A stretch of 64,000 nt of DNA. It comes from Hyaloperonospora brassicae. Its lineage: Eukaryota; Oomycota; Peronosporomycetes; Peronosporales; Peronosporaceae. The notes under the pieces were generated by a model. The model did no database searches. It saw only the letters and a list, made by a program, of their open reading frames with translations, and was not told where the DNA came from. The stretch covers positions 1-64,000 of the forward strand of contig CANTFL010000504.1 of NCBI GenBank assembly GCA_947650285.1. Reading direction: 5' to 3'. Below are positions 46,018 to 59,533 of the stretch, piece after piece (the stretch's first letter is position 1; each line of letters opens with the position of its first letter). Made by a program: the position numbers and the translations under genes.

Positions 46018-49000
46018 TAAATAAATATTGGCGCATATAAGCTAGGTTAAACGCGTATCCATCTTTTTATGACGATCCAAATATGACCAAAGTTGAAATC
46101 TACGCTCTTATCCATGCGGCGTTGGATCAAAATGATTTTTTCAGCTCGATCTTTATCACATCTTGTATCGATTAATAACCTTAGGTCAATAAAGTTATTA
46201 AGAAGGCTGGATGAGGTCGTAGATTTTGTTTGCTGACTAGAGTGATCTTTAGGGGTCTAGCATAAAATAGAGCGTAAATGACCATCTTTAACCATAAGTT
46301 AGGTGGAACAAATCAATACAAACTGCACAGTTTAGATCGATTATCTCATTCGTTCTTCAAATTTATCCTAGTTTCAGTTACGTCTGCAAAATTCATCATG
46401 AGCGCTTGGGTTATAGTTTACATTGAATGATCTGCCGATTAAAAATTAGCCTCAGTTGATATACTAATTCAACACGCCTTTGTGTCCTGCAATCCTATTG
46501 AAGGGTCGAAAGTCGGGCGTAAATTTCGGCACTCGATTGTTTTGGTTCACCCTCTTAGCGCCAAATTTTCGAAAAAAGTTCTTTGTAACTTTCTATGAGC
46601 TTTTGTATTTTTCAGGCGATCTTGTTGTAGTGATCACACATTTAGAAATTTCTTTAATCCACAACATGAGTAGTACTCTTTCAGCGATTATCGTTTAGAA
46701 TTTATGTGATTTATAGCAGCAAAGCGTGCAGGAATATGTTGCCTAAGAATTTCAGGAAGGTAAAGCATGTATTGCGGGTAACACTGCCCTCTTAACAGTC
46801 AACTAATCTATCGAGTACAGATACAATTCACACAGAGACAAGAACCATACCAGTAAACATTGCTCTGAATCATATCTTTTAATCTTTTGGTTACATCCTT
46901 TTAAAATGGAATAGTAATGACGCGTAATATCTTGTTACAACAACTCCACTACTTGCAATCAAACCGGTTATACAAGGTCCCCCATTTTCATAGCTGATTA
47001 GGGACAAACATATAACCTTCATCCTGGTCTACTTCGTAGTCACACGAGTCAAGGGCACATAGTTTAACGTCTTGTTGCTTCATTTGGCTACATTCGAGAT
47101 GAGATACGCGTCAAAGCCTGCGATTTATCTTATTTCTCTGATTGTGTTATGCGCTATATATATATTTGTTTAACGATCTTTATTTGTAAGACCTCGCTCC
47201 GACGACGTGGCAGTACTACCGACCGAGCGATTTCGTTCATCTTCACCACAACATCAACTATGCAATGCTGCAAGGAATATACGGGGCCGATTATTCGTAT
47301 ATCTTTTTTTGCGATTTTAAACGGAAAGACTCAATTACTGGATCATATTTAAAAAAGATTAATCGCTAAACAAAGGTTTCAACATCCATATTCGCCTCAT
47401 ATGTAGAAACACATGAGTCAGCTTTGATTAAAGCTTTTCTGATCTTCCATCTCAAGTAAATTTAAAACGAGCGACTTGCGAGAAATAGCAAGGAGCCGAT
47501 GTGCAGCATTCATGATCTCCGACGCTTCTATCGGATCAAATAATTTCAAAGCCGACAATAGTGATCCACTCTAAATTCTGATCGACCAGAATATAGGGAT
47601 ATGTGACAGCACTAGAAGATGTGCTTTGTGCACTGTTCAAACTGCCGCGTATTTGGCTGCACCTGATATGGCCGCACAATCCAGAATAATTCATGTATTC
47701 GCACGATTTGTTCTATTCTCCATTTATACAGTTATCAATTTTAATAACCTGGCTGTCTGAAGTATTTATCCACCTCCCCGTAGGTTGTGACGTAATTTGG
47801 GTATGTCTTAGTTGTTACTGCGGATCAATTGCAACTAGCAATTCTTCCACTTCTATAAGAGGGGAAATGGCTTGGATTATGTACAAATTATTTAGTCTAT
47901 TTTTTCTGTTCGCATTTCCTGATCTTTAGCGTTTAAAGGAAAGTAGTAGCACCCCAATCACTGACATTCCGATAAGACCAGATTATTGTATCAACCGTGC
48001 GTGCATTTATTGTTGTAAATAAATTTACTTTCGAGAAGACAAATAAGTATTTAAATTATGAAAATTGTAAAGAAGGGCTTGTCCTTCTTAAATCTCAAAC
48101 CACCATTAATAACTTCTCGTTCGACTCCAACGCGTGAATAAATATAAAAATGGACGATAAATACCACCATTCGCTTCCATTAGAGCTTCCTGTATAGCGC
48201 ATGGAGTGTATCAGACTACAACCTCGTGTGTCTAGCCAAAGACGAATTTACTAACACGAGCATTCCAGATACCTAGGTGTTTAACAAGGTAAACGCAATC
48301 AAGGTTTTATAACCAAACTTCTTTTGCCATCCCCAGATGTGGAGACATATCGCAATCACCTGTTTGCTTAAAAGCTAGACGCTAATCACCCTATTATCAA
48401 TCAAGGCGATCACAGTTACTTCTGACAATTTAATAAGACATCTGTGCATCGCTAAAAAGACGTATTGTATAAAAAATAGCTTTCTACAACAGCAAGGTTG
48501 ATCTTATGAAGTCTAGGACCCTGCAACTCGTAATGTACGGGTTGTAGAATGCGAAGTTATTGATAATGGGCTGGAATAAAACAGGCTACCGAATATAATG
48601 CGTCGCACAAATGTCGGCTAGGACAAAATATCATTTTTCAATTCCAATCCCGGCAGGTGAGCTTCCAAATCGACCGCAGACACTTGACGAACCATATTAT
48701 ATACCTTTAGGCTTCTAAAAACAATTTGACACCGGATGATAAACAACATTTACTGATCACACGCGTCCAACAACTGGTTTAAATGTTAGGCATAGGTCTT
48801 TGATGAGCGAAATATTAAGCAACCATCGACATTGTACCTTCCACTCTACACCGGTAATTGCAGGTTAAAATTTGTTTCAGCTCTTGGAAACACATCGATC
48901 AGCTATATCAAATCAGTAGCGATCATATCAGAGTCTTCATCGATCTTTATATAATTATACAAATCAGTATATATGAAACGATAATAGATCTGTGGGGCAT

Positions 49001-49199
49001 TATTCTATCTCAGAGATATTTCTGAATATTAGAACAAGTGCGACGGCGAGATACCGTGTATATAATTATCATCACTATGTGAGATATTTCACTGAAGGCC
49101 TACTCGTCAAATCAAACTAAGAGCTCCGCATTTCTTAGTCGAAGTGTTTAGGCACTTTGCCGATAAATTGTATAGATACACCATCATCTTTGTTGATTA

Positions 49200-49385
49200 T
49201 CTTTACTTCACGATATCAACAATCCACAGGCTTGACAAGGCGTCCCAGTTTCCCAGGCGCCCCTGCTTTCTTAAAGTTTTCCACTTTAAATTCCTCGTCA
49301 GGACTATGAGGGGACGGTTACAAACCTAGTATATCTTAATTACTAGTATCCGCAGTAAGGCCAACACTTCTTTTTCCCCGTAATG
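49200..49385 (-). pseudogene. gypsy RNase H remnant (second lineage)
   Basis: The minus strand reads GEKEVLALLRILVIKIY, one stop, then PLIVLTRNLKWKTL and QGRLGNWDALSSLWIVDIV. This is the KEVLALLRIL...VLTRHS...GRLGRWAALLS segment of the RT-linked RNase H in oomycete gypsy elements, recognisable across its length. Confidence 0.7.
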
Positions 49386-49639
49386 TATATTTGTTTATTC
49401 TCCGTAACTGTCTGACTCGTAATGACACCGTCATGATCGAGCCTTTACGATCCTATACTATGGACGACTAGATAGTACGATCACTGGCAGAGACGATGAT
49501 TACGGCTACTTTGGCCAAGTTGGAATGGGTGCTGTATCAATTTTATTTTGGGTATGGCGAAATCTCCCCCCAATTAAGACTGTGTTATCTGTCCTATCCT
49601 CCTGGTAGTTGCACCATCGCTTTTCTTTATCTTTCACCG

Positions 49640-49830
49640 CCCTGCATGAAATATCAACTATCCTAATTAGTTAAATTTGACGCGCATTGAGCACTGTTTT
49701 TTATAAACCTATTACATTTGTAAACAATTTCAAGAAGCAATTGCATAGTCATAATTATTTTCATCAAGGGTAGATTAGTCAACGATTAAAGGTCCTTCAG
49801 GTGGGCCGTTAGTCCCCTTTAAGATGACCG
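49640..49830 (-). pseudogene. gypsy RT thumb remnant (second lineage)
   Basis: The minus strand reads KDL*SLTNLP, then a helix of the MQLLLEI type, then RFIKNSAQCASNL. This matches the PKDLxSLTxLPFP...MQSFLGxLNYYxRFI segment between RT and RNase H. Confidence 0.55.
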
Positions 49831-49879
49831 ATTTCCGAGGAAGTAGACGTCTCGACACGCTCACGAGCCCTTTACAACG

Positions 49880-50400
49880 CTGACTAGCAATTTCTATTCG
49901 TCGCACACATCAAACATCTACCTTCTTATATTACATATCCCATTTATCGGCTGGAATGATCATGTCATCGATATATATATGACCGTCGGTTCAAGATCGA
50001 GTAATTCAACTGTACATCTTGTTTTCCATCGTGAAAATATCTTTTGTATGGTCAGCTCAGCACTCAATAAATTCGTAAAAACTGATATAAAGCGTTTATA
50101 TAATCGTCGCTGGTATATCTGAGACGCATAATTAAGCCTTAGTGGCATCCGGAGTCATTTATACAGCTTAGAGGATTGGCGAAAGCAAAGATTAGTCTTA
50201 CCCTCTCGGTCATACTGACCACTCAAAAGCTGCTCGCCATGTCAAAAGACATGTATCCCAATAAACCATACGGATCCTTCAATTACTCATTAATTAGAGT
50301 CATAAAGTAGATCGTGAGTTGTATCAAGACATTTACCAATCGGTAGTCGACCCACAGTCTGATTTACTTGCCATTCTTCTTCACAACAATCAAATTCACT
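49880..50400 (-). pseudogene. gypsy reverse transcriptase remnant (second lineage)
   Basis: The minus strand reads IVVKKNGK*IRLWVDYRLVNV at 50390-50330, SFDMASSF*VVSMTERVRLI (motif A with its Asp) at about 50240-50180, SQIYQRRLY near 50110, and a lineage-specific extension leading to YISMT where the YIDD box should be. MFDVCDE*KLLVSVVK follows near 49925-49880. The catalytic YIDD Asp pair is lost, and several stops are present. Confidence 0.7.
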
Positions 50401-53400
50401 GACCTATAAAGATTTTGATAGCATGAATGCATCTTGCAGATAACAACCCTTTGAATAAGTCGTCCATCTACTCTGTTATTTAAGGGTCTTGCTTTCGTGT
50501 GCGTTGCGTAATAAGCTTTGCATTTACCACATTAATAATGCATATACCCGTCGGGTGGCGGGTGGTAAGGCTTAAATTTTTCTATAAATATATTTAGTTT
50601 TAATTTTATATAATCTCTCGCAGTCGTACCTCCTCTTTGAAATTTTTTTATCCGTTTCTGAATTCTGTAAGAACTTTAACCCAACAGATTTAAGTGGAGG
50701 TTTTGCCTTCCTTTGGTATCCAATCCTAAATTTGATTTGTGGTTTGAAGGTTTCCACTCTCAAAATAGCATACTTGACCATCTGGATGTGCTTATCCACC
50801 CATCTTGGGTCCCTCCTCATTGTCTGTGGCTTCAACGGGTGATTTATCTTCGAGTGTGATTTGTTCTTAAGCGGCCATTATCCGCAGATGCCTCTCTTCT
50901 CTAAACAGTCACTGTATTTCTAGGGCATCTGTCGGTGTTACATGTACATTATTAGGGATCGGTGCCATTGGACCATGCAAACTGCACGACGGGTCTTAAT
51001 CGGTGCTTTTTTTCTTTAAGGCCTCTCGTACTCTTTCATTAGGTCTGCATGAGGGTCGACCTGATCAGTGTTGCCTTAATACGTTCATTTATCCATTCAG
51101 CGCATGTTCAAGATTCCACCGAAAGAAAATCTTGCGCTCTTTATATTTTGTATGTGGTCCAACAACCCAAACTCGTGCAATCGTCCAATATTATAGGAAT
51201 GGCGCTTACGTTTGTTACCTTCAACAACTGTCGACGTCCCACCCCCGCGTCATAATCATGACCTACCGTCCTTCTCGTGTGGCCCACGGTTTATATAGTA
51301 AAGATCGACTTCCCGGGAATATCTATACATACCCACTAGCACGAATACGTGCTTGCTGAGCTACCTTTCGTCTGGTACTCAGTTATCATCAAAATTCCTT
51401 CTTCCAGATAGTTGCACGCAAACTTCATAGGGAAGACAAAGCGTTCTTGACACCATGCCTTTCCGAAATTCAGCAGATAACAAGAAATTAATGCCGAGAT
51501 CACGTCTTAGCACACCATAAATCTTACAAAATACATTAACGATGTCCACTGTAGTCTACTATTGAGTGATCTTGATGCGAGCACACCTTGCCGTAATATA
51601 CAAGGGTATATCAATACTAACGCAATCTTGTCATTTTATTTCGTCAATTTAAGAGCCTGTTAAAGAAAAAAAGCTAAATATAGGTAAAATATTTCGGCAT
51701 CCCTATTGATCAAAAATCTACGCGATCACTGTTGATCTTCCCAGGGACTTTTGATTGTCTAAACTTTTATTAGATGCATAATATTTTTTATACCCCCTTA
51801 ATTCTCCCGCCAACAGGTTCAACTCCTTCAATATATTTTCTTGAGCAAAATCCATAGGATCATCTATAGACACAATATCGACCATCGTTTTATCAATATT
51901 CGATATACAGATTGAATCTTCTTTGTAGGAGTACCCCTCTCTTTCATGGCTGTCTTTTTACATACGCAAAAATACAAATTATATAACAATCGACTCCTAC
52001 CAGTTTAAAATCTGGCGAGCGTCTTTATGTGTTTAATTCCGGCTTTTTCCGGCAACATTCAGGCGTTCTTGGTTGGTTCAAACCACCAACAAATCATATA
52101 GTCCATTAATTTTATCTGGCACCTCTCAACTTCATGAGACTTTCTACACCCTTGTCCAACTTAAATACAAAAATTCGATGGGTGGACTTTCTTTACATAG
52201 TGGTCACAGTCATCCACTATGAGCATCTCCAATCACCATGCTTCCTAGACACGCAGCGAGAACAACTCGTATTTGAAGCGGACGAAGATGTGCGGGGTCT
52301 CGAGTACCCTGTCTGGTGTTGATGGTGGCCAGTTCAGTCCCTCGAACTTCTTTTACCTGGTACTTCTATACAATGTTTCAGTAGGTGCACTCGACGTAAT
52401 CTTTCTTCGTTGTCCGAGTTGTCCGAGTCTGAGTTGATATAACTCAATTGATTCGGGGCCATCCAAACCACATGAACCAGTCGACGTATCATGTCCCTTG
52501 GTCGTTAGAAGGGAGGGCAGGTGACTTTTAAAATGACCTGATCGATCCTAACAGTATAATACCTTTTCGTGCCTTCGTTTGCTGACGCGACTTCGGCACT
52601 ATTTCCAAACATTTCACATCCGACAGACGTAGCACATTCAACTGCTTTGGTAGCATTGGTTCATACAAAATCTAATGTAGTTCTTCATCTGTTCTTTTCT
52701 AATCTTAAGCGATCCGTCTTCGATCTACAACTTTGCCCTTAGTCTGATCACATTCAGGCGGTATAGGTTGGCTTGCATAAATCCATCTAGCTTCTTCTTC
52801 GAATGTTAGTACTGGAGAGCAACTGATATCCATAAACAATAGAATTAAAGTTAGAAATCTTACAACAGATTTTTCGGCTTCTTTAGATGAATGAACCAAA
52901 TTGTCGGTATTAGTCCTTCGCCAAATATGTCAACAATTACTTGGCAACGAGACAATTTTTAGCCGTCTGGCTCCTATTCATTACTAAATGTATTCTTAAA
53001 GGTGGTCATTGAGCGGTGTGCTCGGTCCTCGTCTTATTTTTTCCGGGGTAATCCTTTGTAAGATCCAAGTTTGCTGAGCGTTTCAGGCTAAGAGTTTCTT
53101 TGGTTCCTTCCCAGTGTAGCATTAGACATCTTATCCAGAGGTTGGTCAAGTTCCATGTCATCTGGGGAATACTCAAGTGAGCTGACCGATTCCGTTTCTA
53201 CATTCATCATTGTACGGAATCTTAAATAATTGACACCTGAAATAGGGCCTTCTCCAGCCTTCGTCATTCGCAAAGTCTATATCCCTCTAGCTTTATCTGG
53301 TTATTTAGTGTATGTGCTACACATTGTTCGTAATGGAATATGTTTATCTCCGCGTCAACATATGTCTGCAGGATTTCTTTGCATACTACTAATAATTTAA

Positions 53401-54149
53401 GTCGCAATATGTAGGCTTGCTCCGATAAATATTCCCATACACTTGTGATTTTTACTAACATTGTTTGAATGGGGTCAAAAAACAAAGCAAATCAGTTTTA
53501 CTGATCGAAACCGCCTAATACTATGAATGCTTCTCGAAAGAGGTCAATGACGGCGGTATTTGCGTCTCGTGTCGTCCAAAGATTTAGCAGTGTTGAGTCC
53601 GGTCCACCGAGTTGGTAAAGCAACCGTATCTCGAGGGTCTTCGTAATAAGGTCACTCTCCGGAAAGATACCAAGCTTGTGTCGACGTTAAATCATCGCTG
53701 TATCCGCGTCTAGCCAGATAAGCTGTTTTGACGCTTTGAAGGCGACCACATGGGTGACAATTGTGCTTTCATTCTTAGTTGTCTTAATGCAGGTGGAGCA
53801 AAAAGGTTGTGTTTTATTTCGAGGACCTTAGCCTTTCAAGCTACATATTTCGCTGATGGTCTCCTGACGCAAGATCGATATAATTACATAAGGTATTCTC
53901 TACGAAAACAATGGATTTTATTTAAATTTTTTCTTCAATTTTTTCATCCTGACTGTGTTGACCGGTTTAAGCTTAAGGTCCAATTTGTGCTTCTTTTCCA
54001 TGTGTCTTTTCCACTGGCGATTGGCCTTCCAGTGCATCTTCGGTCGTTGGCTTTATCTTGGCTTGATTTTAACCCCTTCATCTTTCAGGATTTTGCGGAG
54101 CTATTCCGCATTAGCCAAAAATCTGGGTACTATCACCGTCGTGGTAGAG

Positions 54150-54960
54150 TGAAGTTTTGAACTGTGTGATGAGACCCCAAACCTCTCACTATTATGGACT
54201 GCCGAGTGTCAGACGAGTCACGCTAACGCCGCGTATGGACCTTGACTCACTTTTTGTACCCGTCGGCTAGTGGGTCCCAATTCTTGGGAGCCTTGAGGTG
54301 GGGATACACATGTCAACTTCGAATGAAAAATACCTGTGGTCGAGCAAATATGCTGTACTTTGTGGGCTAATAGGTGGTCAATCGATTGATTTAGTCGATA
54401 GTGAAATTATAAGCAAATTATTTGGGTAAAATTTTGATTCTGAACTTTTCACTCGTTAATTGAGGGTTTATAACTACCTGGGTGATATTTTAAGTCCCTA
54501 ACTACAGAATCGAGGAGACCGGATCCGATACCGGATCTCTAAGGCGGTGTTACTTAAGACGAAATCGCAGGACCAACACTTGCTGGATTTCTGTCTGCAT
54601 TTGGTCTTGCGTCGCGACTGTCTTGAGCAGAAGGCCAAATTATATCCTTCCTTAAAATGGGCGAACAGCCCTAAACCGTTTGTTTAAGCTCGACGAGTAC
54701 TTGCCACGTAAACAGTACATTGAGATATTCAAAGTAATTCGATCCTCCAATATTTTACTTTATCCTTTCCTTAAGCTCTGACTCCTTATTTTGACGAACC
54801 AGGTGTCATGTGACCTTGTGGGACCGAGGCCTATCAATGAGGAAACAAGTCCACCAAGAATGGATCGAGGTCAACAATGAGGCACCCGGCCTTCCGAATA
54901 GGGATAGTAATCGACTCTTTCCGCGATGTTTAACCTACACTCGACATGATATCCCTTTGT
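54150..54960 (+). mobile_element. Protease-linker fragment of the copy A family
   Basis: The sequence from TGTGTGATGAGACCC (54164) onward follows 11355-12400 in the same order: the CGCTGCGTATGGATCTTGACTCAC-like word (here 54228-54250), the GTGCCACGTAA word (here CTTGCCACGTAAAC near 54700) and the 21-bp repeat (here 54820-54905). The intervening parts are diverged. No RT follows. Confidence 0.6.
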
Positions 54961-57008
54961 TGGATCCTACTTCTCTTTTAAGAGTCCCTTTACTTGCGTA
55001 ATATCATTTCATGCGGCACCCTTCTTTTGGTGTGCAGGCCTTTGTTTACCTAATCCGTTGGCATCCACATCCGTTACTTTCGAAGAGCACTTATTCCCCA
55101 ACCGGCATACGCATCTGAACCGAAAGCGCTGGACCGAATTACGATCGCGTGCATCTTTGCGGAGGCGATCGCGTCGAAAAAAACGTTCATTCTCTTCCTA
55201 GTTGAATCTAGAGCCTACGACTTGTGGTGGCCACGGGAACCACGGACGCATATGGCCTCCATTGTGGTTATGAGCCAGGCTGGAAGAAGCAAGTCCAGTA
55301 TGAATATTAGGGGGCAATAGTTAGTCAATTTCTTATAGAAAATAGAATTATCCGAGGGCTTATACCCAATACTAGGATCAAATGGCCGACGGCCTAGCGA
55401 TGGACGCCTATACAAGCCTGAGCGGCGGCATGACTTATACGAAAAACACGTGTCCTTACCCCCGATAAGGTGAATTGTTTTATTTATGATTGGGCTAGAG
55501 TTTTAAAAGAAGGCGCACTGGCAACATGAGTTGCCGCTGTCTCACTAAAGGAAAGTAAATAGCGCGTCTGGAGAAGTGGCGATATTCGTATTTCCCGGGG
55601 TCGAGGACTTCTCTAAATTTTAACAACGTGAAAGTCCAACAAACAGGTGTCTCGCTGTCGATCTTGGCGGCTTTTTTTCTAGTGAGTCTAATCATTTAAG
55701 CTCCGCGCGGAGCTAATATTCTTTGTTAAGCCGCAGCGGTAGCGATTTGAGCCAACATTAATTATTCTAACTGTCAATATTAGTAGCGCGCGAATGTTTA
55801 GTCCTGGATCCATCCGGCAGAGAAAGATCGGAAAGAATGGAGAGCGAAGAACTACATGTCATACTATCGAGCATTTTGAGTAAGATGTGTGCACTTTATG
55901 CAAAGTGTGGAGATCGAATCAGATGTCGCTGATCAAATTGCCATTTGTACTTACTAAAGATCAGAAGCGCCAATTTTAAATGACAGATTTTACGTGTCGT
56001 AGTCCTGAATGTCCGCTGTACGATAAGTTTTGTTGGAGAACCAACAGTTCCTTCTGATCATCAGGTCGGAATCTTTCAGTTTCGATACATCGTAGTGCGT
56101 CGTAATACTGGGCAGAGACAAAGACGTCGGGTCTTTAAAATTGGTTTATCCTTAGAGACTTGTTTCAGAGTTACTAGATGCACTCACCACTGCGAAAGTA
56201 GGCAATGACGTCCTGGCTTCTGCTTGGGATAGCATAGCCAAGAAGTGAATACGCCATATCCGGCGAGTACGTAAGAGCTCGCGGAAATAGAATATCCATG
56301 TATTTTGCTGGGTCCGTGCGCAGGGTATCGCTTACCTTTGACGCGCACAGATCTAAAAGATCATGATTGAAGAAACTCGAGAAGAGGCTTTAATTTACGT
56401 GAGACAGCGACTGTATCGTACTATGGTCCAACTAGGATGGAAATCGAAGAGGGTATTAAATTACAAACGCTACCAAGCGGGAAGTAAATGTTAACACAGT
56501 AATAAAGATCCATTAGGGAGGTACAAGTCAATTGCAGATCATTTCGAGAAGGTTTGGCATTACGTTTTAGGCGTAGTCCATGGTAGAATGCTGTTAGTTC
56601 ATCGTCCTTGCACCTTTGGCGTCTTTGCTCATATCCTAACGTCCAGGGCGCGTCTCAACTTCGAACAACAAACGCCTGTTTACGCAAATTTGCTACCTAG
56701 ATTTACTCCAGTTGCAAAATTGCGTATAGCAGCTGCTCGTTCTTTAAACTTGAGACGCTCCCTAGCCGTTGAGATATGGACAAAGACGTCGAAAGGATTC
56801 AATATAGTGTTCTGAAGATTAAACCATGTACAAAGCGGCATGTGGAGATGTCCCGAACAACATTTTTAAGAGAATGATACGTTATTTATTTTTTCTGCAA
56901 TGATAGTCTTTGAATAACTAGCTGCTCCGAGTCGGCGAGCCGCCTGTATTATCTCAAATGGATATTATCTCGCTTCGAAATAAAGGCTTTGACGACTGGA
57001 TACTAACG
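54961..57008. other. No gene recognised
   Basis: Open frames at 55215-55415 (minus) and 56588-56815 (plus) show no motif. The region separates the copy A fragment from the LTR of copy C and may be ordinary intergenic DNA or an unreadable element. Confidence 0.4.
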
Positions 57009-57471
57009 TGTAACAGAGCTCGCTCTTGCCAGATAACTGGTAAGACCTTGTGTTACCAGAACACAAGGCCGCGTGGTCCCGACGTCACGTACTTATAGCG
57101 TGAGGAAGCGCAAGGAAGTAAACAGAGATCGGAAGCTCTGTTAGAGAAAAAAAGAACTTTATTCAATATCGATAATTTTCTTTGCAAATTATCTTTTGTC
57201 TTGGTCGAACTATATTAAACTACAATCTCCTATTTAGGATTCTTGCTCACCACTCCTTGCGCGCGTCCAGAAGCGATGGGTGGTTAGCTCGGTTGATGAA
57301 CCGTAAACGTCAGCCAATAAGTCGAGCACCCAAGAATATTGCCGCCTTGGTTGATATTCGGCCAACTTCACCTCTTCTCGAGTGATGTGGATTGAATATT
57401 ATCGAAATAGATAATATTCAAAAATTGATACATTCGTACCAATTTACATGTAACAGGCTTACCCCGTTACA
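57009..57471 (-). repeat. LTR, probable 3' LTR of copy C (463 bp)
   Basis: It starts TGTAACAGAGC and ends TAACAGGCTTACCCCGTTACA. The minus-strand sequence just upstream (57490-57472) is purine-rich with a GGGGAAGG core, as expected for a polypurine tract. Flanking 5-mers TAACG and TCGAC do not match. Very rich in perfect hairpins, the longest at 57392-57421 (12-bp stem). Confidence 0.65.
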
Positions 57472-57599
57472 TCGACCTTCCCCTACCCTTATTAATCAGT
57501 CACTACAGTGAGTAAATTAATAGGTTGGTGCAATTGTGACCACCTCGAATCGCTTTGTGGGAAAGGAAGCATGTGTCAATTTTGACTTTTTCTTCCAAC

Positions 57600-58828
57600 T
57601 TTTAGCGCATGACGAGTTTGTCGATGCTATGGTGTAGAGAATTGACAAACGAGGTATTCCATACTCTAACTTATTATATACCACAATGCTCTGCGCGAAC
57701 AAGGCCATCACTTATTCCTCTGTACGGATGCGTACAACCGGATAGAAAGCAAGTCAAGACACGGCAGCGGGCGTTTCATCACCTGGTGCTTTTAATAAGC
57801 AGCCTGCAAGACCCAATGTTGCCGGTGCACATGGTCATCTACATGCAGCTTCTTCATCCGCAGCTTCTGCTGCGGGTGGTGGTCCGATGGACGTCGACAC
57901 CGAAATAGAGGTTGTCTATACGGGCGAGTAGGACCCCTCGTCCGACTCGATGTTGCTCGCAAATCCCGGTCGTGAAGCTGTGGGTGCAGATACGGCGACT
58001 GCTGTGGCTCGTAGCAACTTCGATAAAACGCTTCTTAATGAATTGTCTGGCTCAATCGGCGAGTCTAAGTACTCGTCGCGGGGATCGAACCGATCGCGCT
58101 CGAATTAATTTGATGCGAGTGCGCATCATGAAGACGTTAGTCTTCGGGATAATGCCGATAACGCTTCACCAATGCATCATATCCGTAGCAATCGGAGCGA
58201 TTGCGGCGATAGTAGTGCCCTTTATTTTTTTGGCATGCGCAAGAGGAGCTGGACCGTAACGTGTTACGATATGCTCCTGGAACTAAACTATGGATGCTTT
58301 CCCAACGCAACATGGAGCTGTTCTACGATTATACTACAAATCGTTATCAGGTCTAACGCTTCGATTTGTCAAGGTTGAATGGTCTTGATATTGATGTGAG
58401 TGGTCATAGCATTAAACACGAGCATAACATCGATTTATTTTTGTGACATCGATATTACCCACGGTAAGCGCAGCCGAGATAATTTTTTTTGTATAAGCGT
58501 TAAACGCTATTATCTGCAACAGTATAATGTTGTCCGTGACGTTTGGCTGAACAACTATTGCAGCTCGCAAAAGGTTCGATTAGAAATCGCCAACCGGTGC
58601 TCGGTATAAATTTCACCAATTGTCTCGAGAGGCAGATTTACCTTGCCCCTAGTGGGGAGAGATCTATCAGAGTTGTGTTGACAACTCTGTTTGCGCCCCT
58701 AAGGCGTTCTTCCTCCCCAATCGACCCTATTGGAGGGCGCGCATCTCGTCTGAGATGTAACAAGGGATTGAGAACCTACAATCATTTAAGGAACACGCCG
58801 GGCGTTCGTTTGCCATGGGCCTCCATAG
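57600..58828 (+). other. Antisense-strand region of copy C, N-terminal to the RS patch
   Basis: Several plus frames look protein-like in patches: AASSSAASAAGGGPMDVDTEIEVVYTG near 57850, RSNFDKTLLNELSGSIGE near 58010, and EELDRNVLRYAPGTKLWMLSQRNMELFYD near 58240-58325. They could be the decayed N-terminal part of the antisense gene. I cannot align them to the N-terminus of the copy B ORF. Confidence 0.3.
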
Positions 58829-59533
58829 TCAAACGATGCGTCTCGTCGTTCTTCTCGCCGAGACCGGACACATCCACCATCAGCTGAGAACGGGGCTTCC
58901 CGATCACCTACGAGGGTGGATACCCTGCCACGAGACAAGGTAACAAGTCCTTCATCCTGAATCGTCACGGTCGTTCAACATACGCTACACCAGGAAGCGT
59001 TGACCACCGTGGGAGTCAATCAAAGGATTCATAGGAGAAATAAAAACCTTCTCCAAGTAATTCTGCTCACCATCACGACCTGAAGAAATTAGATCACGCA
59101 ATTGTTAAATTGCTCGAAGATTTGAAGCACAATCGCGACAGGCTTTATGATTCGACCGACACTGTGCGGCAGCACTCGCAAGGATCGCCAAGCTGATCGT
59201 GCGAAGAACCGTGATGAGTACGCGGTCGCGCAACTGCAGGTCAAGTGCGATATCCGCTCCCTCGTTAAGGAGCTGGGGACTGCACGCATGGAAATCTATT
59301 GTATGAACGGAAAGATCTCTTCATTACGCATCGTGACTGATCGTCTGGAGCGCGAAAGAAAGAGCATGACGGAGGTTTTTGAACGTGGGAGTTATCTTCA
59401 TCGTCGGAAAAAATCTCGTACTGACAGTACGGGCGGAGACGTGCCACGTAAACGTAGGATATGTACGCATCCTATGTGGCAGTATGTTCGTGTATGCGTT
59501 GCCTTGTCGGCGCAGCACACGAAATGGGTTTAA
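58829..59533 (+). pseudogene. Antisense RS-rich and coiled-coil frames of copy C
   Basis: On the strand opposite to pol, 58829-58960 is an open 43-codon stretch rich in Arg/Ser (DASRRSSRRDR, GASRSPTR), closed by a stop. About 290 bp further, 59147-59533 is a 128-codon ORF with a coiled coil (LVKELGTARMEIYCMN...RIVTDRLERERKSMTEVF) and a basic end. In copy B the antisense ORF has the same two features, also about 290 bp apart and at the same place relative to GPY/F. I read this as a decayed homologous gene; direct sequence similarity is weak. Confidence 0.45.

Larger units (their letters stand above)
45832..53500 (-). mobile_element. Second gypsy lineage, minus-strand remnant
   Basis: The minus strand carries RT (50400-49880), RT thumb (49830-49640), RNase H (49385-49200) and a possible pol C-terminus (46017-45832) in the right order. 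The family resembles that of the plus-strand remnant at 39.2-43.7 kb. Gag and protease should lie at 51-53.5 kb but are not readable. The region 46-49 kb gives only scattered weak matches. No LTRs were recognised. Confidence 0.6.

Noticed and set aside
53750..54160. 136-codon plus ORF with hydrophobic stretches
   Set aside because: It is rich in Phe/Leu because it is opposite Lys/Glu-rich minus-strand sequence that could belong to the minus-strand gypsy; no membrane-protein family is recognised.
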